This document shows, piece by piece, positions 1 through 6,385 of a stretch of 64,000 nt of DNA (position 1 is its first letter; each line of letters starts with the position of its first letter). Under the pieces are notes generated by a model. That model was given only the letters and a program-made list of their open reading frames with translations. It was not told the DNA's origin and searched no databases. The translations under genes and the position numbers were made by a program. Source of the DNA: CAG-273 sp964618105 (GTDB lineage Bacteria; Bacillota; Clostridia; TANB77; CAG-508); contig CAZUAJ010000001.1 of the NCBI GenBank assembly GCA_964618105.1, positions 59,233 to 123,232 of the forward strand. Reading direction: 5' to 3'.

Positions 1-129
1 TTGTTCATAATATAATCGCTTTACATCTTGTGTACTAAACATATCAGGTTCTGGTGGCAAATCATGCTCTGGATGATTATCATATTTTTCGTACTTTAAT
101 TTTTTAAACATCTCATCAGCTGTTTTCAT
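1..129 (-). CDS. Small phage protein, 3' end cut by window edge
   Basis: Leftward reading frame starting at the ATG at 129 and still open at base 1; 43 residues are visible, beginning MKTADEMFKKLKYEKYDNH. Upstream AAGGAGTGATAAATA is a good ribosome binding site. This N-terminus (MKTADEMF..L.YEK) is a recurrent start of small uncharacterised proteins in Firmicute prophages, from general knowledge of such phages. It is the last visible gene of the leftward early operon. No function is assigned. Confidence 0.7.
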   Translation of the reverse strand, partial: MKTADEMFKKLKYEKYDNHPEHDLPPEPDMFSTQDVKRLYYEQ

Positions 130-135
130 TATTTA

Positions 136-390
136 TCACTCCTTATAAATTTTAGATGTTCTATTTCTTAAGCCATCATATATAACTTTTTTTCCAGCTT
201 TTAAATCTCGCATAACTTCATCTGCTCTATAAACGTTTTCTGGGCATTCTCTACATTCGTCTATTAATTCCTCTGTACTTTGGTCTATATATCCATAACA
301 AAAGTATCTAGGCTTACCTTCAAAAACAAATTCTACGCTTGGATTACCTCTGTCTTTTATATCTGGTCTTAATTTAGCTTTACAACTCAT
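136..390 (-). CDS. Hypothetical phage protein with four cysteines
   Basis: 84 residues, not recognised. It has four Cys: one near the N-terminus (MSCKAK), one in RYFCYGY, and a CRECPE pair in the middle that could coordinate a metal. It also has a charged C-terminus with GKKVIYDGLRNRTS. It lies 6 bp upstream of the next small phage gene, within the leftward early operon, and is presumably expressed from the promoter near 7590. No membrane segment or signal peptide is seen. Confidence 0.6.
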   Translation of the reverse strand: MSCKAKLRPDIKDRGNPSVEFVFEGKPRYFCYGYIDQSTEELIDECRECPENVYRADEVMRDLKAGKKVIYDGLRNRTSKIYKE

Positions 391-397
391 ATCTCAT

Positions 398-635
398 CTA
401 CTCCTTCACTACCATATCTGCTTTTATTAAATCGTATAATGCGTCTAATTCTTGTATACAAGCATTTTCGCTATCTATTATTATTTTTCGAGTCATTGGT
501 TTGACAATTATAAAAGCTAAATTTCCAGAAGTTTCAAGTCTTTTTCTATAATATTCTTTGTAATCAGTTATAAATAATTCAAATCCGAAACTTCTCAAGT
601 TCCTTTAAATTTACATTATCTTTTATTTTTAACAT
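398..635 (-). pseudogene. Small phage protein gene broken by a one-base frameshift
   Basis: The ATG at 635, preceded by GGAGAG at a proper distance, opens MLKIKDNVNLKELEKF. The frame then stops after 18 codons. Removing one base in the tttc stretch near 587-591 restores the reading frame and gives KELEKFGFELF, followed by the open frame down to 398. The start MLKIKDNV.LKELEKFGF is a very common N-terminus of small Firmicute phage proteins (family knowledge), so I read the two halves as one gene of about 78 codons with a single-base indel. The downstream half has only a TTG start with poorly spaced signals. A sequencing error cannot be excluded. Confidence 0.6.
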
Positions 636-641
636 TTCTAT

Positions 642-902
642 CTACTCTCCTTCATATAATAATGGTTTTCCATCTTTATCTACTAATAAAGTAAATGTGC
701 CTTGATTATAGCTTCCACGACTTATTACGTATTCTACTTTAGTTTGTGTATCATATACAACTCTAAAATGAGGACCTTCCGCAATAGTTATAAATCTACT
801 TTCATTTACCGCTAAACTTGTTGGCATTGTTATGTCTTTCAATAACCACCCAATTAATACAATACTTATTACAATTATTAAACTTACTACTATTTTTTTC
901 AT
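642..902 (-). CDS. DUF6440-like membrane-anchored phage protein
   Basis: 86 residues. Residues 4-22 form a single hydrophobic segment (VVSLIIVISIVLIGWLL). The rest matches the DUF6440 pattern as I know it: RF followed by a strand-rich region, VYDTQTKVEYV (the D.T.V.Y core), and a C-terminal LLVDKDGKPLLYEG. The product is probably membrane-anchored with the small domain on one face. It lies 3 bp downstream of the coiled-coil gene. Function is unknown for the family. Confidence 0.7.
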   Translation of the reverse strand: MKKIVVSLIIVISIVLIGWLLKDITMPTSLAVNESRFITIAEGPHFRVVYDTQTKVEYVISRGSYNQGTFTLLVDKDGKPLLYEGE

Positions 903-904
903 TT

Positions 905-1414
905 CTATTCTCCCTTTTTTATTAAATTAATTATATTATCTTTACTTATTCGTCCTTTTACATTTTTAATTTTAATACATAATTCATTTTCATATTTATT
1001 TATAGCTTTTTTTATTTCCTGTTCCTTATATTTTTCAAAGTTTTCTATTTGTTCTTCTAGTATATATTTTTCCTCTTTTAATTTATTAATTCGTTTTAAA
1101 TTTAATTCTATATCAGCTTGTCTTTTTGCATTTTCATCTTCCCTTTTGCTTTTTTCCCAATCAAGGTCTTTATCTAATCTATTACATCTACTTTTAAATT
1201 CTTGTGATACTATTAATTGAGCTTCATATAATTTTTCGTTTTTGTCTGCCTTCTGTTGCAATTCTTGTACTTTTTGCTCTAATTCTTTATTTTTCTCTTT
1301 TACTTCTTTAATTTCTTCATAACCTTTTATCATATAAGCTCTTATATCAGGTACAGGTATCATTTTTATATTATCTAATTCTGTAGCATTTTTTCTTTTA
1401 AACAAATTTAACAT
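905..1414 (-). CDS. Coiled-coil phage protein
   Basis: The start is set at the ATG at 1414 because TAGGAGG lies 9 bases upstream; the frame is open further upstream but without a ribosome binding site. The product has 169 residues, beginning MLNLFKRKNATELDN. From about residue 40 to 150 it is dominated by Lys/Glu-rich heptads, i.e. a long coiled coil. No known domain is recognised. The start lies 3 bp from the stop of the HNH-remnant gene, suggesting translational coupling. Confidence 0.65.
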   Translation of the reverse strand: MLNLFKRKNATELDNIKMIPVPDIRAYMIKGYEEIKEVKEKNKELEQKVQELQQKADKNEKLYEAQLIVSQEFKSRCNRLDKDLDWEKSKREDENAKRQADIELNLKRINKLKEEKYILEEQIENFEKYKEQEIKKAINKYENELCIKIKNVKGRISKDNIINLIKKGE

Positions 1415-1416
1415 TT

Positions 1417-1737
1417 CTATTCTCCTCCTAATAATTCTGAGTTTTCGTATACCCATACATAACCACCACAGGTATTTCTTTTTCCATTTAAACACATAGA
1501 TATTCCACTTTGATTTAATTTAGTTGTAATAATAGCTTCTCTTTGGGAATTAAATACTTTTACTACTTTGTTGTTTTTTAACATATATATATCATCAATA
1601 TATTTTCCTTGAAATTCTTTTAATGAAAACTCAATTTCTCTTCTATTTTTGCAATGATTGTAAATGTTGGTTAATACCCCTTTTTTAGTTATTCTATATT
1701 TCCTTGTATTGTTTAAAATATTCTCCTGTGATTTCAT
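1417..1737 (-). pseudogene. HNH homing-endonuclease relative lacking the catalytic block (NUMOD1 only)
   Basis: 106 residues from the ATG at 1737 (AAAGGA 9 bases upstream). The N-terminal part (RKYRITKKGVLTNIYNH, then EFSLKEF) resembles the start of phage HNH endonucleases. The C-terminal half is a NUMOD1 DNA-binding motif: KVFNSQREAI, then SGISMCLNGKR and GGYVWVY. The roughly 60-residue HNH segment expected between them (with D.R.N and the HNH residues) is absent: the frame jumps from LKEFQGKYIDD to the NUMOD1 lead-in. I infer an internal deletion leaving a non-catalytic remnant. It overlaps the YopX gene by 44 bp in another frame, and its last residues (YENSELL) resemble the usual C-terminus of YopX proteins. 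Confidence 0.55.
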
Positions 1738-2098
1738 ATTCTTTATTCCTTTCAAAGTCTATTATTTCTTCGTTAAACTTGTCTTTTAAAGCAAATTTAC
1801 AAAAATCATAAATTACTATATATTTATTATTTATAATCATATTTTCATATATCTCTTTTCCGTTTTTATCATGTAGTCCAGTGAATTGTCCTATTGAATT
1901 TTTATCTACCTGCCCTTGTATCATTCTATATGGCATATCCCAATCAGGTATATAATTGGGGTCAGCAAATTGTATATAGTATTTATCTTCTTCTTTTTTT
2001 CCTAAACAAACTAGTGGTGCTGGTATTCTTAACAATGTTCCATATATCCACACTTGTTCTGGTATCATTTTCCCTCTAAACTTAATTTCTCTATTCAT
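1694..2098 (-). CDS. YopX family phage protein
   Basis: 134 residues with the YopX signature: N-terminal MNREIKFRGK, a central QFTGLHDKNGKEIYENM, and a strand-rich C-terminal half. The family is widespread in Firmicute phages and has no established function. The usual C-terminal ending of the family (IGNIYENPELL-like) is missing. Here YEITGE is followed by an unrelated tail (YFKQYKEI), and the YENSELL-like ending appears 250 bp further on in another frame, which suggests a disrupted 3' end. TAGGAGGAAA precedes the ATG. Confidence 0.8.
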   Translation of the reverse strand: MNREIKFRGKMIPEQVWIYGTLLRIPAPLVCLGKKEEDKYYIQFADPNYIPDWDMPYRMIQGQVDKNSIGQFTGLHDKNGKEIYENMIINNKYIVIYDFCKFALKDKFNEEIIDFERNKEYEITGEYFKQYKEI

Positions 2099-2116
2099 CT
2101 TTTCCTCCTACTTTTT

Positions 2117-2148
2117 AAAAGCTAGACACATTTTTATGTCTAGCCTTT
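2117..2148 (-). terminator. Possible attenuating hairpin upstream of the YopX gene
   Basis: The 8-bp inverted repeat GCTAGACA / TGTCTAGC (2121-2128 and 2137-2144) is followed on the leftward strand by TTTTAAAAAG. The T-tract is short, so it may only partly terminate early-operon transcripts. Confidence 0.4.
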
Positions 2149-2292
2149 GCTGTTCTTTATAGTTTCTTTTTTTGTTTTACAAAGTTTATATATCATATAT
2201 GGAAATATAAAACTATATATAATTTTATAACTTATATAATCCACTTCAATTACTTCATTTCCGCTTCTTTGTGTAAATTCGTAAACGTCCAC
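2140..2292 (-). CDS. Possible small membrane protein (50 aa), weak start
   Basis: Open frame starting at a GTG at 2292 with no clear ribosome binding site. The product has 50 residues (start VDVYEFTQRSGNEVIEV), then a hydrophobic stretch around SYKIIYSFIFPYMIYKL and a basic tail. It overlaps the 33-codon frame 2255-2356. Deleting one base near 2297 would fuse the two into a protein of about 71 residues with two membrane segments, so this is either a coupled pair or one frameshifted gene. Confidence 0.35.
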   Translation of the reverse strand: MDVYEFTQRSGNEVIEVDYISYKIIYSFIFPYMIYKLCKTKKETIKNSKG

Positions 2293-2356
2293 TTTGATAT
2301 AACATCAAAAATGTTAAAACTATAAAAAAGTATGTTTGTACCAAAATTTTCAACAT
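2255..2356 (-). CDS. Possible very small membrane protein (33 aa)
   Basis: ATG at 2356 preceded by AGAGGAAATAAAA, a usable ribosome binding site. The 33 residues start MLKILVQTYFFIVLTFLMLY, a single hydrophobic segment, followed by a basic tail ending TKKRK. It is located 30 bp downstream of the NUMOD4-HNH gene in the early operon. It may instead be the 5' half of a frameshifted gene continuing in 2140-2292. Confidence 0.4.
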   Translation of the reverse strand: MLKILVQTYFFIVLTFLMLYQSGRLRIYTKKRK

Positions 2357-2386
2357 TTTTATTTCCTCTCTAGTAAATAAGTAAAT

Positions 2387-3046
2387 TTATTTACTTACTA
2401 TCTCCAAATTTTTATAATAATTATTTTTAATTTTTCCATCTTTATGTATTACTCTTTCATTTTCTGCTACTGGTCTTATAAAATAATGAGCAACTAGTCT
2501 TGATATTGTGGCCATTGTTGCCTTTCCATTATTCCATAAATTAACCTGGTAACCGAATACATTGTTTCTAAGAGTTTTTAATTTTTTAGTTGTTTTGTTT
2601 TTTATTCTACCGTAATTACTAATTAAGTAATTGAACTTTCCAATTTGTTTCCATTCTTCGTTCTGATAATCTTCCTCTTTGAAATAATCAAATTTAAAAT
2701 TCCATTCTTTATAGTTATATAAAGGAAATTTCATAATTGTTTCGATAATATCTACTTCAAATATTTCTAATAATTCTCCAAATATTTTTTTATTATTTGC
2801 TTCAACTTTTGGAATATATTTATTTAATATAGCCTGATTTGTCTTTTTTTCAAGTTCTGCCCATTCGTCTTCAGATATATTCTTATAAATTCCAAATAAT
2901 CCGCTTCTTTTTAATTCTTCAAGTATTTCTTCTATATTCTTAGTACTCGTATGAAGATCCTTTGCCATTTGACTCTTACCTATTATTTCAATATATTTTG
3001 CCATATAAATTTTGTCAAACTCAGTTATCATTTGTTTTTTCTTCAT
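2387..3046 (-). CDS. NUMOD4-HNH endonuclease-family protein with extra N-terminal domain
   Basis: The start is taken at the ATG at 3046 (219 residues); an in-frame GTG lies 9 bases upstream. Residues from about 120 onward are a NUMOD4 motif (EEWKQIGKFNYLISNYGRI) followed by an HNH_3-like core with VIHKDGKIKNNYYKNLEIV, matching the H.DG...NN...NL pattern of homing endonucleases. The N-terminal about 110 residues (YIEIIGKSQMAKDLHTSTKNIEEIL) look like a helix-turn-helix with a Lys/Glu-rich extension. This is not part of the usual NUMOD4-HNH unit, so the protein may be a fusion. Likely role: DNA cleavage or homing. Confidence 0.75.
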   Translation of the reverse strand: MKKKQMITEFDKIYMAKYIEIIGKSQMAKDLHTSTKNIEEILEELKRSGLFGIYKNISEDEWAELEKKTNQAILNKYIPKVEANNKKIFGELLEIFEVDIIETIMKFPLYNYKEWNFKFDYFKEEDYQNEEWKQIGKFNYLISNYGRIKNKTTKKLKTLRNNVFGYQVNLWNNGKATMATISRLVAHYFIRPVAENERVIHKDGKIKNNYYKNLEIVSK

Positions 3047-3062
3047 ATCTACCACTCTTTTA

Positions 3063-3428
3063 TTAGATTTCTTCTATTTCAACAATTACTTCGCTTACAT
3101 CTGCATATATAATTTGATTATCTACATCAACTACATATTTGCTATTATCATTTTTTAATACTTCTGCTTTTACTAATGCATCTTGAATATATTTTATTGC
3201 ACTATAAACATTGTCCACGTCTCTTTTTTTATTTTCTTCTATCCATGTAATATGTAATATTACAGGTCTTGTTATTTTTAAATCGTGTAGCTGATTTTTT
3301 ATCTCGTCATAAATTCTTGAATCATGTAGTTGTTTGAATTTTGCTGCAATATGCTTGTTAAACTTACATTTATTCAAATATTCATTTAAACTGGGTAATC
3401 TATAATGTATTGTAAATCTGTATTTCAT
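3063..3428 (-). CDS. rusA: RusA-type Holliday junction resolvase
   Basis: 121 residues, the family's usual length. It has the N-terminal strand MKYRFTIHYRLPSLNEYL, the acidic core KKRDVDNVYSAIKYIQDAL containing the conserved Asp residues, and a C-terminal segment with VDNQIIYAD. RusA enzymes are homodimeric Mg2+-dependent endonucleases that cut four-way junctions made during phage replication and recombination. GAGGAGG precedes the start. It overlaps the upstream small membrane-protein gene by 29 bp. Confidence 0.85.
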   Translation of the reverse strand: MKYRFTIHYRLPSLNEYLNKCKFNKHIAAKFKQLHDSRIYDEIKNQLHDLKITRPVILHITWIEENKKRDVDNVYSAIKYIQDALVKAEVLKNDNSKYVVDVDNQIIYADVSEVIVEIEEI

Positions 3429-3588
3429 TGCTAATTGCCTCCTCTTTTTCTACTTGGTTTTTAGCTATAAAATATCCTGACACGAATCCAATACAAAACA
3501 AAATTATTATTATGGCACAAGTTTTCAAATTTTCTTCAGCTTTATAAATTTGCTTATTATAATGTTTCGTCCTTAATATTTCTCTCAT
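3400..3588 (-). CDS. Small single-pass membrane protein, phage early region
   Basis: 62 residues, not recognised. Basic N-terminus (MREILRTKHYNKQIYKAEEN), then one clear membrane segment CAIIIILFCIGFVSGYFIA, then a short acidic tail. GGAAAGG precedes the ATG at good distance. It overlaps genes on both sides by 29-32 bp, as is typical of compact phage operons. Confidence 0.55.
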   Translation of the reverse strand: MREILRTKHYNKQIYKAEENLKTCAIIIILFCIGFVSGYFIAKNQVEKEEAISNEIQIYNTL

Positions 3589-3874
3589 TTTTTTGTTTTC
3601 CTTTCCATCTCTTTTGTTTAGCTTTTTTTATTCCTCGTCGCTGTTCAACTCCATCTAGTATATATAAATGTTTGCAGTATTTACCTGGTCTACCTTTCAT
3701 TAAACATTGCTTTTCGCTGATATTCTCGCTCGTTAAATAACATTGCTTTAATGTGCAGTACCCATAAGCGAAGCTTACTCTTTGGTTATATAGTGCTAGT
3801 AAGTGATTCTTTTTACATCTTCTTATTTTTCCGTCAGCACCTATGTAATATTTTCGATCTGCATTTAACTTCAT
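3557..3874 (-). CDS. Cys-rich hypothetical phage protein
   Basis: 105 residues, not recognised. Cysteines occur as YCTLKQCYLT, EKQCLMKG and KYCKHLY, plus one early Cys, compatible with a zinc-bound fold. The C-terminal 25 residues are strongly basic (KKAKQKRWKGKQK), suggesting nucleic-acid contact. No good ribosome binding site is seen before the ATG; translation may be coupled to the preceding zinc-ribbon gene, which ends at 3881. Confidence 0.5.
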   Translation of the reverse strand: MKLNADRKYYIGADGKIRRCKKNHLLALYNQRVSFAYGYCTLKQCYLTSENISEKQCLMKGRPGKYCKHLYILDGVEQRRGIKKAKQKRWKGKQKNERNIKDETL

Positions 3875-3880
3875 TTTTGG

Positions 3881-4255
3881 CTAGTCCGTTCTTGGAATAT
3901 GTGAATAATTTGCATCTTCCATTTCTTTTTGTTTGAACTCTTGTAAAACTGGATTTAAGCATTTGTTACATAAGGCCAATGTTACTGCTTCTTTAGTTTT
4001 TGTTATATTAGTTGGTAATACTACTGTTCCTCCTGAAGGAATCTTATTAGTATCAGCTCCATTTAATTTTCTATTTGGTATTTGTATTTCAGCTCCACAG
4101 TAATCGCAAATATAATAATAATAGTCAATTGTTTTCTTTATTCTTGTTAAATGATTTGGGCTCTCTTGAGTCTTATATTTAATATTTTTAGCTGGTTTTG
4201 ATCTAGTTGCATAACTTTCAATTCTATTTACTATTTTTCTATAATTGTTTTGCAC
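3881..4255 (-). CDS. Zinc-ribbon phage protein
   Basis: 124 residues from a GTG start that shares one base with the stop of the replication gene (TAGTG); GGAGGGAAAATA provides the ribosome binding site. Two CxxC pairs (CDYCGAEI and CNKCLNP) about 45 residues apart look like a zinc ribbon. A central loop is rich in Thr/Gly. Function unknown; position directly after the replication initiator suggests a replication-associated role. Confidence 0.6.
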   Translation of the reverse strand: MQNNYRKIVNRIESYATRSKPAKNIKYKTQESPNHLTRIKKTIDYYYYICDYCGAEIQIPNRKLNGADTNKIPSGGTVVLPTNITKTKEAVTLALCNKCLNPVLQEFKQKEMEDANYSHIPRTD

Positions 4256-5037
4256 TATTTTCCCTCCTTCAACTCAGTTTGTAGACATCTGATAAAGTAA
4301 GATACTAATCGTTCAACTTCAATGCCTTCGTCTCCACTCACGTATTCTTTGGCCTTTAAAAATCTCAAGCATAATTGGTTGTATGTAAGTGAATTTAGAT
4401 ATACTTTATATGGGCTAAAATATAATTCTTTTATTGCCCAATAAAATACTTTTGTTTCTATAATTTTGTTTTCTGTAAAGAAGTTAAGAATATCAGTATT
4501 CTCAACAAGTATTCCTAATCTTTTTAAATGAATTATTATTATTGATTTGTCTTGCAAATTTATTTTATCTTTGCCGTTTTCAAAAAAATCCTGCCCATTA
4601 TTATTTATATAATTAAAAAATAAGTCTAGTGTAGTGTTATAGTGTAGTGATATAATATACCCTTTTGCCAAGCCGTCTGGTTGCCTGTTTGGTTGCCCTT
4701 CTGCTTGACCAAGTGGTTGCCCGTCTGGTTGTCCTTTTTTTGGTTCATAATCTTCATAAAGTTTGATAATCTGGTACTTTGGTGCTTCATTCTGGTTTCT
4801 ACCCTTTTTATATATAATATATTTTTGGGTAATCAACTCATTTCTTGCATTTTGCAATTGTTTTATAGTTAATCTCAATTTGCTCATAATCGTACTATTG
4901 GCCACACTAAATTCCCTCATGAATCTTGTCATACTATCTATGTGTAATATAAACTGGTATATTGCAATAGCATTAGTAGAGAGATTTTGATAATCTAATG
5001 TGGAATAGAATGCTTTTAGTTGTTTAATATAGTCCAT
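4255..5037 (-). CDS. Phage replication initiator / replisome organiser
   Basis: 260 residues from the ATG at 5037 (GGAGAG upstream). Residues about 10-95 form a winged-helix region like the N-terminus of DnaD/RepO-type phage replication proteins: TNAIAIYQFIL, then FMREFSVANSTIMSKLRLTIKQLQNARNELI. Residues about 100-125 are a repetitive Gly-Gln-Pro linker (GQPDGQPLGQAEGQPNRQPD). The C-terminal half is helical and unrecognised. The linker is encoded by tandem 12-bp DNA repeats, as expected if the replication origin lies inside the gene, as in lambda O. Predicted role: binds the phage origin and recruits helicase. Confidence 0.7.
   Translation of the reverse strand: MDYIKQLKAFYSTLDYQNLSTNAIAIYQFILHIDSMTRFMREFSVANSTIMSKLRLTIKQLQNARNELITQKYIIYKKGRNQNEAPKYQIIKLYEDYEPKKGQPDGQPLGQAEGQPNRQPDGLAKGYIISLHYNTTLDLFFNYINNNGQDFFENGKDKINLQDKSIIIIHLKRLGILVENTDILNFFTENKIIETKVFYWAIKELYFSPYKVYLNSLTYNQLCLRFLKAKEYVSGDEGIEVERLVSYFIRCLQTELKEGK
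4627..4649. repeat. Two 10-bp direct repeats next to the putative origin
   Basis: TAGTGTAGTG occurs at 4627-4636 and again at 4640-4649, 13 bp apart, followed by an AT-only stretch (tataatata). It lies 25 bp from the 12-bp repeat block inside the initiator gene. Confidence 0.6.
4675..4734. repeat. Five tandem 12-bp repeats (putative phage origin iterons)
   Basis: Units: gtctggttgcct, gtttggttgccc, ttctgcttgacc, aagtggttgccc, gtctggttgtcc. The core is TGGTTGCC. The array encodes the Gly-Gln-Pro linker of the initiator and sits beside AT-rich DNA and a second direct repeat. Iterons inside the initiator gene are the classic arrangement of lambdoid origins; the assignment here is inference. Confidence 0.55.
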
Positions 5038-5104
5038 TTTTCTCTCCAATCCGTGTAAAATTTCGACAAAAAACCTCGCTGTATGTGAAACATCTATTTA
5101 ACAT

Positions 5105-5458
5105 CTATTTGTTCGAGCAAATTTTTTCAACACATAAAATTAGAAATTCTTTATTTGTAATATGTTGTTTTGCAAAAATATTACAATATTTTCCATTTTG
5201 TAAAGAATGTCTCATTGACTTTTCTACCCTACTTCTTGTTGAGTCATAATACTCTGCATTATACATATATATCTCTTCCATTTTAGTTTTGACTATTACT
5301 GTTGATTTGACCCCTCCGTTTTTATTACATTTATTTACGACATAACTAATGGCTCTTAACCAATAGCAAAATCCTAGAGATGAATGTTTAAAATTCATCT
5401 CGTTTAATAATTCTGTTATTTTTCTCTCTATTTGCTTATTCTTTGCATTTTCTTCCAT
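5105..5458 (-). CDS. Stand-alone Spo0A C-terminal (DNA-binding) domain protein
   Basis: 117 residues that align along their length with the Spo0A effector domain: KITELLNEMNFKHSSLGFCY (Spo0A: I.E..HEIGVPAHIKGY.Y), LRAISYVV, and the recognition-helix region YNAEYYDSTRSRVEKSMRHS (Spo0A: YPAIAKKYNTTPSRVERAIRHA). There is no phosphoreceiver domain. It sits in the prophage early operon between the replication gene and the SPFH gene. It could bind 0A-box-like sites on phage or host DNA and so tie phage choice to sporulation; that role is inference. Confidence 0.75.
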   Translation of the reverse strand: MEENAKNKQIERKITELLNEMNFKHSSLGFCYWLRAISYVVNKCNKNGGVKSTVIVKTKMEEIYMYNAEYYDSTRSRVEKSMRHSLQNGKYCNIFAKQHITNKEFLILCVEKICSNK

Positions 5459-5475
5459 TGTAAAATCCTCCTACT

Positions 5476-6288
5476 CTATTTAGTAATATTAATCATTGGA
5501 ATATTGTCTCCTAAATTTGTTGTAGGTAGTTGACCATTCCATTTTTCAACTAATTTTTCTTGAATTTCTAGTTGTTTTAATTTTAAAGTTTTTTCTGTAA
5601 TTTCTTTATTTTGTAGAGCCATAACTTCCGCTTCTGCTTTTGCATTTTCTACTTTCTTTTGATTATCTACCTGAGCTTTTTCAAGTTCGGCTTTGGCTTT
5701 CTCTACGTTTTGTTGAGCTGTTGCTTTTTCTTCAATTGCTTTATTGTATTCTTCTGAAAAGTCAAAATTCTTAATTGACACTTCTGTTACTTTGATTCCA
5801 TTTGCTTGTAATTTATTTATTAACATTTCTTTTATAAGTTCTGAAACCTTGTTTCTGTTTGTAATAATTTCTTCTGCAGTGAATTGTGAAAAAGATGATT
5901 TTACACTTTCTTGAATAGCTGGTGCTATAATAATACTTTCATAATCTTTTCCCACCTGTTGATATAAAGTATTAGCCTTTTCTTTCTCTACTGAATAATT
6001 TATTGCTGTATAAATAGCTTTTACAACTTGCATATCTTTTGTAGAACTTTCAAAAGCATTTTCATTTTCGTAGATTTGTGTTTTACAGTTTATTTTTACA
6101 ATTTTCTCTATAAATGGTGTTTTTAGGTTTAGCCCCTCTTGAATAACAGTATCTTGTACTTGTCCAAATTTTGTTTTCACTCCCACAAAGCCTGTAGGCA
6201 CTGTTGTTATACTTCCAAATATAATAATTAGCATTATTGCTACTATAAATAAAACAGATATTAATATTATTTTTGATTTATCATTCAT
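5476..6288 (-). CDS. SPFH/prohibitin-like membrane protein in prophage
   Basis: The start is at the ATG at 6288 with GGAGG 8-9 bases upstream (270 residues). Residues about 6-27 are a membrane anchor (IILISVLFIVAIMLIIIF). A Band-7/SPFH domain follows: VPTGFVGVKTKFGQVQ, a long strand-helix region, then GIKVTEVSIKNFDFSEEYNKAI. An Ala/Glu/Lys-rich coiled coil spans about 190-240. SPFH proteins oligomerise on membranes; the bacterial HflKC pair modulates the FtsH protease, which influences lambda lysogeny. A similar modulation of host protease or membrane function by the phage is inference. Confidence 0.8.
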   Translation of the reverse strand: MNDKSKIILISVLFIVAIMLIIIFGSITTVPTGFVGVKTKFGQVQDTVIQEGLNLKTPFIEKIVKINCKTQIYENENAFESSTKDMQVVKAIYTAINYSVEKEKANTLYQQVGKDYESIIIAPAIQESVKSSFSQFTAEEIITNRNKVSELIKEMLINKLQANGIKVTEVSIKNFDFSEEYNKAIEEKATAQQNVEKAKAELEKAQVDNQKKVENAKAEAEVMALQNKEITEKTLKLKQLEIQEKLVEKWNGQLPTTNLGDNIPMINITK

Positions 6289-6385
6289 TTTCTTTTCCTC
6301 CAATTTAATTATTATTTAATTGACTTTAAATATATATTATGTTAAACTATATAAAGTAAATGCATATTTACTAATAGGTTTAGGG

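Noticed and set aside
5090..5110. Tandem acatctattt repeat upstream of the replication gene
   Set aside because: Only two copies in AT-rich DNA, 11 bp apart; the better origin signal is inside the initiator gene.
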